From: Aphrocallistes beatrix
Taxonomy: Eukaryota; Porifera; Hexactinellida; Sceptrulophora; Aphrocallistidae
Assembly: GCA_963281255.1 (NCBI GenBank)
Contig: OY725488.1
Location: forward strand, 310,001 to 374,000
Direction of reading: 5' to 3'
Length of the DNA: 64,000 nt
The notes below the pieces were generated by a model that saw only the letters and a list, made by a program, of their open reading frames with translations, had not been told where the DNA came from and did not search any database. The position numbers were made by a program, and so were the translations under genes. Below, piece by piece: positions 57,701-64,000 of this stretch (within the stretch, counting starts at the first letter, position 1; the number at the start of each line of letters is the position of its first letter).

Positions 57701-58453
57701 ACCAACTCCTCTCTTCTGTTGTGGAGAGAGGAGATGACACCGAGCCTACACGATCCGCTTTAGCAAGCTGCTATCCGCTGGTAGTAGGCTGTTCACCTGT
57801 GGATACATTTATTGTTAAATCGGGCATTTATGATCACATTATTGTTCTGCACAGGTCATCCTATATCTGGGCCTAATCCCACTGACAGTTACGTCACATT
57901 CACGCTGGGAGCAAGGATCCAGAATACTCATTGGACGCAGAGAGGAGAATTTGACATTTCGACCTTCATTGCATTGGATTTTGCACTCAAAGCTGAATTT
58001 ATTCAATGTCTCCTTTCTTGTATGGAGCGGTTCAAGTTAGGACTCGATTCCTCTGAATTTGTACAGGTATGAATTATTGATTATTGTAGCACTTCTCTAA
58101 ATTTGATGATATCTTCCCTACAGAGTTTCAACCAGTCATCAAGGGAATATGTGATTGAAGGAGACTTTTCTCCTGAGTATGCTGCGCAGATCATACGAGC
58201 CATCCTCTACTTCAACCAAGCTGACCAGCCTAACGTCCAGTATCTACGACTATCGGTACATGATGGTATATTCTCCACAGATGGGGATTTGACTGTTAAC
58301 GTCGCTGCTATGCGCAGACGACGATCAATGGAGTCCATCTTTGAGCCGATCCAAGCAACCGGCAATTGGCACCCAAGCAGCGCATGTTCCCTCTCTCCAC
58401 TTTTTATCACTCTGCTATTTAGCCTCATTCTCCACTTACTATTTCTACTTTGA
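21784..58453 (+). CDS. Giant secreted or surface protein: cadherin and calsyntenin-like repeats with LamG modules
   Basis: Multi-exon gene. The ATG at 21784 starts a signal peptide (LILYSFVFTLLF then SQTSVLSQ); the ATG at 21721 is less likely. Early exons by hand: 21784-22021, 22098-22370, 22436-22620, 22682-22901, 22975-23198, 23448-23551, 23611-23893, 24172-24389, 25015-25184, 25262 on. Later exons: one ending at 40518, then 44478-48973, 49047-49276, 49340-49758, 49836-55216, 55310 on; the last ends at 58453. More than 50 beta-sandwich repeats end in LDxNDNxPxF-type linkers. Many are classical cadherin repeats (DxD, DRE); others have Y-x-N..P..R..(V/I)xD like calsyntenin. Four LamG domains occur near 25.3, 50.1, 53.6 and 57.3 kb. 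The tail has an RRRR site and a hydrophobic end with no cytoplasmic domain. The estimated size is 9,000-9,500 residues. The likely role is calcium-dependent adhesion or matrix formation. Splicing around 25.7 kb is unresolved. Confidence 0.85.
23199..23447 (+). other. Cadherin intron with hairpin and G-rich strand
   Basis: Intron of 249 bp. It contains an imperfect hairpin at 23247-23293 (TTAGCGAA pairing with TTCGCTAA, plus GGACCAG with CTGGTCC) and a C-run tract at about 23303-23333, whose minus strand has four or more G-runs. Confidence 0.6.
24501..24953. mobile_element. 453-bp hAT-type MITE in a cadherin intron
   Basis: The element starts TAGTGATCGACCGGGA and ends with the inverted TCCCGGTCGATCCCTA (one mismatch). 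It is flanked on both sides by the identical 8-bp duplication TCAGCAGG (24493-24500 and 24954-24961), which is diagnostic of hAT superfamily insertion. Inner subterminal regions carry repeated GCCGGGA-type motifs. It lies in the intron 24390-25014 and has no coding capacity. Confidence 0.92.
25262..25960 (+). other. LamG module 1 of the giant protein
   Basis: FTYTSWVFVQDTDVNYEYIF followed by SNRYLAFTIAKSNRFEVYYR and DTWHFISVTFSYPDVRVSID forms a LamG/concanavalin-like sandwich. After a short intron it continues to CCLASCGHLFDA near 25908-25935. A partial repeat with the Y-x-N pattern follows. Confidence 0.7.
40519..44477 (+). other. 3,959-bp cadherin intron holding an antisense gene
   Basis: The donor AG/GTTTGT at 40518/40519 and acceptor TTCACAG/GTTC at 44477/44478 restore a cadherin reading frame across the junction: GPESDR, then FRINRETGELSV, a normal EC-repeat motif. 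This shows that the cadherin gene is continuous and that the coiled-coil gene lies inside one intron. Confidence 0.85.
40668..44036 (-). CDS. Large coiled-coil protein, intronless, nested in the cadherin gene
   Basis: A single frame of 1122 residues. Residues 1 to about 175 are Ser-rich and apparently disordered. From about 178 to 1030 the sequence is nearly continuous heptad coiled coil, rich in Glu, Lys, Gln and Leu. The last ~90 residues are again Ser/Thr-rich and non-helical (SRGSSTSLRSAGAGTSK near 1030). No motor, kinase, membrane or zinc motif is visible. General composition is like rootletin, golgins, centrosomal coiled coils and myosin tails, but coiled coils match each other by composition, so I do not name a family. 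A cytoskeletal, centrosomal or Golgi scaffold is possible. The gene lies wholly in the cadherin intron 40519-44477, opposite to its host, with about 440 bp of intron upstream that must include its promoter. Confidence 0.85.
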   Translation of the reverse strand: MESASEEKLRGIRSNPKIEIAKDSSEELFKTMLVSIKSESNREEFVSREEVVSQNSLMSIQSPSAPEQENIRRSLSVVSTHATQSEIFSALAHSNPIKQSRSYNPQLSIPLSASLSALDCPAHLKPLQNFGSTDSSIAGDISNRSSIETPLHDEPVPLRLTEFGREEMMAPKNISLGWSDVEEIRRELNERTRERDRLQNELKYKDEKVSSLRRQMEDIDEKNMTDNEQVKQLKGQVRKLERECEVGRQEKNSAEEGQQWLQSQLDQMMKERIKLQQELAASRGMVLAKGAELETAKAELSKVRTECSNLRTQSLKERAQIVTTLEGVEEEVLEKDSRLEELNSQMFSFSEEKDQLCQQVNELREILAEQQIEKEDLESQLQQHQDLLAETRQNLEGVERKKQELKRELSQVNAQFETKDVELSEIYKARDGLQVQKAAADRLLVNKDNILGGLGQEKHLLDRQLEANRQEISQLNTQLVAINGELVECKKRAYEAELEEETKMRVMQRAIQERDFAEDELRGVKQDFNALLGEKASNEKKLQKELEAKEKKFRNLQYAMKDVAEKMTDMEERLKDKSEREESLIAELDAAKRESKQANIQLNKLQGDMGPLKTELGGVYEEAMRAKESRGEEVRALQEERGKLVLQLNQAQLEYGKNLAGLKQEMRQAETNREGEVHQLTADQQQLKEKLFRTEETLARAASLNAQLEQEVRNKMGRADLEKARSLEKLEKRYTLLQQQNEDLKATFENNKKEMETMQVNLNNVQGEKSQILRALDQAKRESNRKTEEIEQVFSQRSYESETLKSQLNTMQAGYAQLTEHAHALERALTEKEATLTRLSGQAELVLSHKQVEDEEMQQRMLEMTTRVRQSEKERDSAFYETGLLRERVKRIEADLRASFNDQTSLQNRKDSQELKITNLEEKYNAAVESKKEIESRYKHIENERSRFQSHVGQLENQNSKRNEQANFLQDRLNMAQSQITDMEAHSRKLEEMLSSSEKRHQSELQSLRGMYSTLQDTSQPRIDYQLSRGSSTSLRSAGAGTSKNVAALQNCLISLKEDMGKLQSQMYKQAENVNTSYTLSRKFENNMSDGASKIQPKTSTPKSMSQDERDTRNYNSFTDYN
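49960..50460 (+). other. LamG module 2 of the giant protein
   Basis: SYSLFVWFSLSGFTDPVYVL, EGYFSIKLNKISNSDYLIVL and GSGWHMFGLSRTDSELWISL form a LamG-like fold. It ends FVTCVIACGEFLQYN (near 50417-50460), the same cysteine motif as the other modules, then a Y-x-N..P..R-type repeat. Confidence 0.75.
53470..53980 (+). other. LamG module 3 of the giant protein
   Basis: VTLLAELSDLAGEGYLVSIN, ERYLSIWVQKRRLSVYYTAN and AVRVYIDCNEIIGSFRQEG form a LamG-like fold. It ends RNCFCPCHEFIDI (near 53941-53980) with the shared cysteine motif, followed by another cadherin-like repeat. Confidence 0.75.
57123..58072 (+). other. LamG module 4 of the giant protein
   Basis: MTIALFVRWIGTENGYIFAL, then across introns FAALYYDVERQQISLYFTED, GRWHHLALVIVFPSVYFYVD and FTLGARIQN form a LamG domain. 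It ends FIQCLLSCMERFKLG (near 57998-58040) with the shared cysteine motif, then the final repeat with LYFNQADQPNVQYLRLSVHD. Confidence 0.8.
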
Positions 58454-58742
58454 ATCTGTCGAAATTTCCTTAGCACTTATATATCCTATTAGGTCTTGAC
58501 TAGACTTTTCTCTTAGTTTTACTCATAGCCTTTTATGGGGTTTTTTTCATTCTCTATTTTTACTTTATTAACATTTTTGTTTTCCTTCGAAGTATCCCAC
58601 TAACCGCATAATATCATAATAGAGAAAGTGATTTTAATATAAAGTCAGGAGTTTGCTTTATTTTACCTTGAATCGAAATCATTAACTTCGAGTCAAACTA
58701 ATTATTTCTACCCGGTTGTCTTTAGTGAATAGTGTTTGTAGA

Positions 58743-59714
58743 ATGAGTGTGATTACTGACACGGCTCGCTGTAGCCTTTGCAAAGAAATGTTCGAGACAC
58801 AGGAAAAGATAATAAACAGCGGAGGAGAGGTTTGGCATGAAAAGTGTTTTGTGTGTGTCCAATGCTTCCAACCGTTTCCAGATGGACTATTTTATGAATC
58901 AGATGGACGCAAATACTGTGAGCACGATTTTCAAATGTTATTCTCTCCAGTGTGCCACAAATGTAACAAGTTTATATCTGGCAGGGTTATTCGAGCCATT
59001 GGGCACCCTTGGCATCCTGATTGTTTCCGTTGTGTCTGGTGTGATAATTCACTCGCAGATGTAGGATTCGTGAAGTTCCAAGGACAACCGCTCTGTAAAA
59101 CTTGCAACTCAGTGATGAAGGAGTCTGGGAAGCAGCTGTGTCAGCTCTGCTTCAAGCCAATCGATGAGGAGCCGTTGTTCCACATGAACATGGTGGTACA
59201 CTCGCACCATTTCCACTGTTTCAAGTGCAAGAAGTCTTTGGAGAAGATGTCTAAGGTATACGAGGGAGAGCTGGTCTGTATCCGATGCTACGATAGTATG
59301 GAAGCATCCATCTGCGTGGCGTGTCGCAGACCGATAGAAGGCCGTATCATCCACGCGATTGGGAAGACTTGGCATCCAGACCATTTCGTGTGTGCATACT
59401 GTGAGAAACCGTTTGAGGGACAAATTCACTTCGAAAAGAAAGGCCAGGCTTATTGTGAGACGCACTACAATCAGCTGTACGGAGATATCTGCTTCTATTG
59501 CAACAATCACGTCATCAGGGATGTAGTCAATGTCCTCTGCAAATCCTGGTGTTCAGGTCACTTCCGGTGTACGGCTTGCGATGTCCTGCTCGCGTCAAAA
59601 AGTAATGCGAAATTTATCTTCTACGACAACCGGCCCCTGTGCCGTCGCTGCTACGACAAGTTTCCGCAGGAGTTCAGACGCAGGCTTAAGCGCATGGACG
59701 AACAAAAGAAGTGA
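58743..59714 (+). CDS. LIMS1: PINCH/LIMS five-LIM-domain adaptor
   Basis: Intronless 323-residue protein consisting almost only of five LIM domains, at about residues 10-61, 71-122, 135-185, 193-243 and 252-305. Each has paired zinc fingers of the type CxxC..HxxCFxCxxC. The tail is basic (FRRRLKRMDEQKK), like the nuclear-localisation tail of vertebrate PINCH. PINCH binds the ankyrin domain of integrin-linked kinase through LIM1 and forms the ILK-PINCH-parvin complex at integrin adhesions. Length (325 aa in human LIMS1) and domain number fit exactly. The ATG at 58743 is the first in frame; the frame is open a little further upstream only with a TTG. It starts 290 bp after the cadherin stop on the same strand. 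Confidence 0.94.
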   Translation: MSVITDTARCSLCKEMFETQEKIINSGGEVWHEKCFVCVQCFQPFPDGLFYESDGRKYCEHDFQMLFSPVCHKCNKFISGRVIRAIGHPWHPDCFRCVWCDNSLADVGFVKFQGQPLCKTCNSVMKESGKQLCQLCFKPIDEEPLFHMNMVVHSHHFHCFKCKKSLEKMSKVYEGELVCIRCYDSMEASICVACRRPIEGRIIHAIGKTWHPDHFVCAYCEKPFEGQIHFEKKGQAYCETHYNQLYGDICFYCNNHVIRDVVNVLCKSWCSGHFRCTACDVLLASKSNAKFIFYDNRPLCRRCYDKFPQEFRRRLKRMDEQKK

Positions 59715-60556
59715 TCTCTCTCGTAATCGTTGTGTCCCCTTACTCATGAAAGGTCCTGCGAGAACAATACTATCTTATATCCAAAGTTTATTTTGTTTAT
59801 TAGTAAATACGTAATTCATATTGATAGTCATTGTAATAATATTGTTTATATACTAGTAAAATACGTTTCTATTTCTCTATCCAAGTGTATTATTAATTTC
59901 TGATGATTTAATTTCTCTTTTATTAGAACCAGTGTGCATATGACCTATGTATCGCACTCTTGTTGGCACTCATTGATTTTATTTATAACAAGCGCGCTTC
60001 GCTTGTTTAGGCGCCCTTTGGGCGCCTAGGCTCACATTCATTAATTATATGGTAGATACCATCTCTAAATACGTCCACCTGACTCAATTCTATTCTTTCA
60101 TTTTGATTATTATTAAAGCAAAAATCTATTCCTGCCTAAAACACCGAAGTCTATGGGGTTCTATTCGGTATGTCACCAGAGTCGCCACTTGAGATCAAAA
60201 TGCCTCAGTGGACACCTCAAACCCGTATCTACGTATTCGAAAGGTTGATCAATCATTAAAAGTCAAACCATTCAAAACTTGAAAAGTCAATGAATTGACG
60301 CATCCCCACTAGACCAAGTTACTTCTAACATATAAAACTGAATGCATGCTGTGTGAATGTTACACTGAAACACTGGAATGTATCTAAATATAATATCCGT
60401 ATTCTGAAACACATTACCTAATTCCAGACCAATTGAATCCTTTAATATTTTATATTCTTCAAAACACTAGTATTCCTAGAGGTGTTATTAACTATCACCA
60501 GGTCCTGGCAGTCAGTTTATTACCAGGATTGCGCATCAGCTAGTTGATACACCAAG
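59715..60556. other. Intergenic region between convergent PINCH and ZNFX1-like genes
   Basis: The two genes end toward each other here, so this AT-rich region is mostly 3'UTR and terminator sequence. It contains two perfect hairpins in tandem at 59988-60028. No coding frame was recognised. Confidence 0.5.
59988..60028. repeat. Tandem perfect hairpins
   Basis: The first hairpin is ACAAGCG, loop CGCTT, CGCTTGT (59988-60006). The second is TAGGCGCCC, loop TTT, GGGCGCCTA (60008-60028), a 9-bp GC-rich stem. They stand out in an AT-rich spacer between convergent genes. Confidence 0.75.
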
Positions 60557-60562
60557 TTTATT
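60557..60562 (-). terminator. Candidate poly(A) signal of ZNFX1-like gene
   Basis: AATAAA on the minus strand, about 44 nt after the stop codon at 60606. Confidence 0.5.
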
Positions 60563-60605
60563 TTCTCTACTAAAACGTAATTAATCATGAAATCTACGCT
60601 GCCAG

Positions 60606-63600
60606 TCAGCAGTAGGGTTTTGTGATGTGCATCGCATGAGTAGGAGGTAGTTGAATTCTGTATTTGCAGAAGAAATTATTGAGATAGAGCTTGCAACTGG
60701 ATAGCAAATCGGTTCGAGTTTGTGATACATTTTTACTTGCACTCTTTTCAAACTTTTCTTTAAGTTTGGTGAGGTTAGCTTTATCCTTTTGAGAAATATT
60801 GATAGCTTCGAAAGCTAAATAAAATAACAATTTAAAACGACAATTTACTGCTATTGCATTCAATTGTGAAATTGCCACATCATCTACTCCAGGCCGGTAC
60901 GCAGGCGAATCCAGTATAGAGGTTATGTGGAGAGAGTTCAGGAGTGAATAGTGACAATTGTCCTTGGTCCACAGTGTTTTCTTGTTCTCACACGTATCTG
61001 CGAATATCTGGAGGAGGTCTCTAATAACCGAGAGTTTCGTGTTGTCGCATAGTGGTATTAGTTCGAGAATTTCTTGGGAGTATTCTAGCATTGCTCTGAG
61101 ATAATCAAATCCCATTAGTTTCTTTGACATTTGTTCGCAATGCTTCAATAAATGATTTTGCATCTCGTATTTCATCATTTCCTTGGTCTCCTCTATTTTC
61201 ATTTGAATAAATTTTATTAATGTCCCGTATCGAAGGTTCTTCACCATCGGCGCACCGCAGTTGTTAAGCGGGCATTTTGGCAGTTCAAGTCGAGTACTCT
61301 TCATATCTTGTTTATCATAATTTCTACACATCCACCTGTCCAGTCCGTGTATCTCGAAAACATGATGGCAATCCTCTAGCACTACGAATTTACTGCTTTT
61401 CCTTTTCTCATCGCCAAAGAAAATGTTAAATGTCAGGTCATTAGGGTGGCAGATGGAGCAGACCTGTGGACAAGGCTCTCCACACACTCCCAAGCATGCA
61501 TGACCGCATTCGAGTCTGAATTTGCACCTTTTGTAGCATTTTTCTCTGTCACATGGGTCTGAGCACGCTTGTTGGCATATAAATGATGGGCACACCCACT
61601 CACAAGGCTCAGAGCAGTAGCTACACATGTCACCACAAACTCGAGTACAAATTCCATGGACACATCTGGTCCTGCACTGTGCCTTACAACTTCCACACGA
61701 GTAAGGCCAATGGCAGGACTCCTTGCATAGATGTCCGCACGCTAGACTCTTGTCGCAAGGTCGAGAGCAAGGCTGATGAATTTGGTTTCTAAAACAGCTC
61801 GAGCAAGTACCAGGACATGTATGACCACATTCCAGTTTAGATTGACACTTCTCTTTACAGCAAATTTCCAACATATCACATTTGGATAAGAAACATGGGG
61901 TAGACTGTTTGTGTCCGCAAAATAGCTCTACAGGTAAACCAGATGTAAATTGACACTCTGATGAGGTAGAATCACTCCCGCACTCACTCATACTCTTGTG
62001 GCCACATGGGAAAGACTTTTCAACGAGAACAGTGCATTCCCCGCAGTCCTCATAGCAGAGTCTTGGTCTCCCATTTCTATCTCTGCAAGGATGTCCGCAG
62101 GGGTCGTATTTCTTCTCACATTGCTTGAAGCATTCGACAGTTTCATGACTATAAGGGTGACAAAGTAGTTCACACTTGTGACCACATTCCATTCGTTCAT
62201 CACATTTTGCATTGCATCCGCCGTTTCTCACCTTCCTGAAGTCTTCTGGATCCCTGACATAACTTCTTGTTTTAGGATGTTTCTGGCAGCAAAGAACTAG
62301 ATTAGCACCAATATTTTCGTTGAAATTATTGATGACGTGATTCCACAAGTCATTTTTCATGGACTTACTAGCTATTCGTAAGCACTGTGCGTTTCCAATC
62401 ATGTAAAATCCATTCCTGGCCCTGGATAACGCGACACATACTCTGTTATCCACCTTGCAATACCCAATGTTATTTTCTTGGTTGCTACGGACTGCAGAGA
62501 AAAGAATGATCGTGTTTTCTTCGCCTTGGAATTTATCTACTGTACTCACTCTGATTTCACAATCCATTTTGCTTTTCAGGAGAAAGTCTTGGATTAGATA
62601 TTTCTGTCCTTGGTAAAAAGTGAGAATCGTTATCTCTTCTTCGGTATATCCTTGTTTAGTGAGGTAGAATGCAAGTTTTGAGATGAATTTGGCTTCATGA
62701 GAATTCGTGCGAGTAGTGGAGTCTCCTTTAATTGGATCTTCAAGTTTCAAATGATTGATGAAGAATATATTGGACGACATTCCCTTTACAGCGTCACGGT
62801 TCAACACGACCGGGTGATCTTGAAGGAGTGGATAAATCGGTTTGATGAGACGAGAAATCTCAGGCCTCATTCTATGTTGATATTCTAGAGTGACATGCTC
62901 CACTTCATTATTTATCAGCCGTTCGAAGAGCGATAGATTGAGGTTATACCTAACTGCCAGTTCGTAGACTGCGTTAGAAGGTCTCAGCTGCTGATGGTCT
63001 CCAATCAGAATGAGGTGCTCCAGCTCGCTGGAGAGACTGGAGATTATGTGTGCTTCTAGAACTTCTGCGGCCTCTTCTACGAAAATGATTCTGGGCTTGA
63101 CCCGCTTCAGTAATTCCGAGTTCTTTGCAGCACCGGTGGTCGTCATTCCAACGATTGCAGCTGTTTTCAGCACGAAAGAGTCGATTTCAATGTTTTTCTT
63201 CTGCAGCTCTGTGCTTAGCTCACAGTAGTCTCGTGAGTAAATATCGATCACCTCGTTAAGCAACATGTTCTTCTTCATTAGCCAGTAGTTGTAGAGAGTA
63301 TACCTGTCATCTATCCCCAAATCCCACACGTTGGCGCATGTACGAATGTGGTGAGGGAGGTCTGCTTCATCCGAGATACTCCCTAAATCCATTTCAAAAA
63401 GTGCTTCATCGAGTGCGATGTTTCGTTCGTCAAATTCATCCTCAGACTCAGATTTCGGTTTCTGCTGTTCTAAAAAATATCGATCATCCAAAATGTTCTT
63501 GCTAGCACAATCTTCAGTATCACTATCTTGGTCGAGAATTCTTTGAAGTTGTTTAGTTTCTTCATATTCATCCGTTTGAGGCATACTTTTATCAGATGGT

Positions 63601-64000
63601 AGAACAGCACCTACCACATCTTGGTCTATATGTTCACACCTGGTACTATTCTCACTAATTTCCAACCTAAAAGGATGTTCTTCTGTTGTAGAATCATTAG
63701 TTTGTATCTCTTTCAGTTCGAAGGCACTTACTCCAGAATAATCTAGCCTTCTAGAAATGATTGCCTCTCTATCGAATACTTCTTCTTCATCAGAATTCTC
63801 TTCAATGTCTGCTAATAACTTAAAATGATTTTCATCCAAAAAATATTTGTTTACATAGCCAGATGACTTTGTTACATCTTTTGATCTCTGTTTGCATTTT
63901 GCTTTTGATTCGTCTCCATACAGCCAGTAGTCACACATGGTTTTCCCCTTCTCTAAAACCTGTTTGAACTCGTTCCTCACCCTGAACATACTTTGATATT
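60606..64000 (-). CDS. ZNFX1: ZNFX1-like SF1 helicase with NFX1-type zinc fingers, C-terminal part (runs off right edge)
   Basis: The frame is open to the right edge, so the Met at 63989 need not be the start; at least 1130 residues are visible. Upf1-like SF1 helicase motifs are present: II IIFVEEAAE (near 63080), III LILIGDHQQLRP (near 62995), V VSTVDKFQGEEN (near 62530) and VI VALSRARNGFYMIGN (near 62410). The Walker A motif is not in the visible part and should lie off the edge. Then follow at least eight Cys/His-rich NFX1-type fingers (CGHKCELLCHP, CGHTCPGTC, CGHLCKESCHW, CGHACLGVC) and a C-terminal helical region. An acidic segment of about 200 residues precedes motif II. ZNFX1 proteins bind RNA: in nematodes they act in germ-granule small-RNA inheritance, in vertebrates in antiviral sensing. 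NFX1 itself lacks a helicase, which excludes it. Confidence 0.88.
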   Translation of the reverse strand, partial: YQSMFRVRNEFKQVLEKGKTMCDYWLYGDESKAKCKQRSKDVTKSSGYVNKYFLDENHFKLLADIEENSDEEEVFDREAIISRRLDYSGVSAFELKEIQTNDSTTEEHPFRLEISENSTRCEHIDQDVVGAVLPSDKSMPQTDEYEETKQLQRILDQDSDTEDCASKNILDDRYFLEQQKPKSESEDEFDERNIALDEALFEMDLGSISDEADLPHHIRTCANVWDLGIDDRYTLYNYWLMKKNMLLNEVIDIYSRDYCELSTELQKKNIEIDSFVLKTAAIVGMTTTGAAKNSELLKRVKPRIIFVEEAAEVLEAHIISSLSSELEHLILIGDHQQLRPSNAVYELAVRYNLNLSLFERLINNEVEHVTLEYQHRMRPEISRLIKPIYPLLQDHPVVLNRDAVKGMSSNIFFINHLKLEDPIKGDSTTRTNSHEAKFISKLAFYLTKQGYTEEEITILTFYQGQKYLIQDFLLKSKMDCEIRVSTVDKFQGEENTIILFSAVRSNQENNIGYCKVDNRVCVALSRARNGFYMIGNAQCLRIASKSMKNDLWNHVINNFNENIGANLVLCCQKHPKTRSYVRDPEDFRKVRNGGCNAKCDERMECGHKCELLCHPYSHETVECFKQCEKKYDPCGHPCRDRNGRPRLCYEDCGECTVLVEKSFPCGHKSMSECGSDSTSSECQFTSGLPVELFCGHKQSTPCFLSKCDMLEICCKEKCQSKLECGHTCPGTCSSCFRNQIHQPCSRPCDKSLACGHLCKESCHWPYSCGSCKAQCRTRCVHGICTRVCGDMCSYCSEPCEWVCPSFICQQACSDPCDREKCYKRCKFRLECGHACLGVCGEPCPQVCSICHPNDLTFNIFFGDEKRKSSKFVVLEDCHHVFEIHGLDRWMCRNYDKQDMKSTRLELPKCPLNNCGAPMVKNLRYGTLIKFIQMKIEETKEMMKYEMQNHLLKHCEQMSKKLMGFDYLRAMLEYSQEILELIPLCDNTKLSVIRDLLQIFADTCENKKTLWTKDNCHYSLLNSLHITSILDSPAYRPGVDDVAISQLNAIAVNCRFKLLFYLAFEAINISQKDKANLTKLKEKFEKSASKNVSQTRTDLLSSCKLYLNNFFCKYRIQLPPTHAMHITKPYC

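Noticed and set aside
21784-58453. Two separate cadherin genes split at the 4-kb intron
   Set aside because: Joining 40518 to 44478 restores a normal cadherin motif in frame (FRINRETGEL after GPESDR), and the second part has no signal peptide start.

Overview
This window is animal (metazoan) nuclear DNA. All genes are eukaryotic, and most introns that I could place are about 60-250 bp with GT..AG ends. The gene set includes an R-Smad, a PINCH/LIMS five-LIM protein, a BACE-type membrane protease and a giant cadherin, which together point to a metazoan. Short introns, close gene packing and divergence from vertebrate proteins suggest a compact-genome, early-branching animal such as a sponge. 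That is an inference and the species cannot be named from the sequence.

Layout. 1-1673 (-): 5' part of a SPIDR-like DNA-repair scaffold, cut by the left edge. 2027-3562 (-): intronless BACE-like aspartyl protease. 4074-5036 (-): SLC35B1-like ER nucleotide transporter. 5723-6628 (-): mitochondrial ribosomal protein mL44. 6833-8245 (-): five-exon FEN1 of exactly 380 residues. 8691-9448: non-autonomous Tc1/mariner-type transposon with long inverted repeats. 10380-18763 (-): eight-exon Smad2/3-class R-Smad, whose 2 kb intron carries an antisense gene for the meiotic cyclin-like protein CNTD1 (11724-12677, +); another intron carries a pogo-type MITE. 19132-20969 (-): two-exon SLC15-like transporter.

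21784-58453 (+): one giant gene for a secreted or surface protein, by estimate about 9,000-9,500 residues. It has more than 50 cadherin and cadherin-like beta-sandwich repeats and four LamG-plus-cysteine modules that resemble calsyntenins, and it ends in a hydrophobic tail with no cytoplasmic domain. One of its introns (40519-44477) contains an intronless antisense gene for a 1122-residue coiled-coil protein. Another intron carries a hAT-type MITE with a perfect 8-bp target duplication. 58743-59714 (+): intronless PINCH/LIMS. 60606-64000 (-): C-terminal part of a ZNFX1-like helicase with NFX1-type zinc fingers, cut by the right edge.

Functional themes. There is no operon logic here; the genes are mostly independent housekeeping, signalling and adhesion genes. 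SPIDR, FEN1 and CNTD1 act in DNA repair or meiosis. PINCH, the cadherin giant and the Smad act in adhesion and signalling. Two antisense genes nested in introns, the altered DNA-binding hairpin of the R-Smad, and the calsyntenin-like giant with no intracellular tail are the most notable points.
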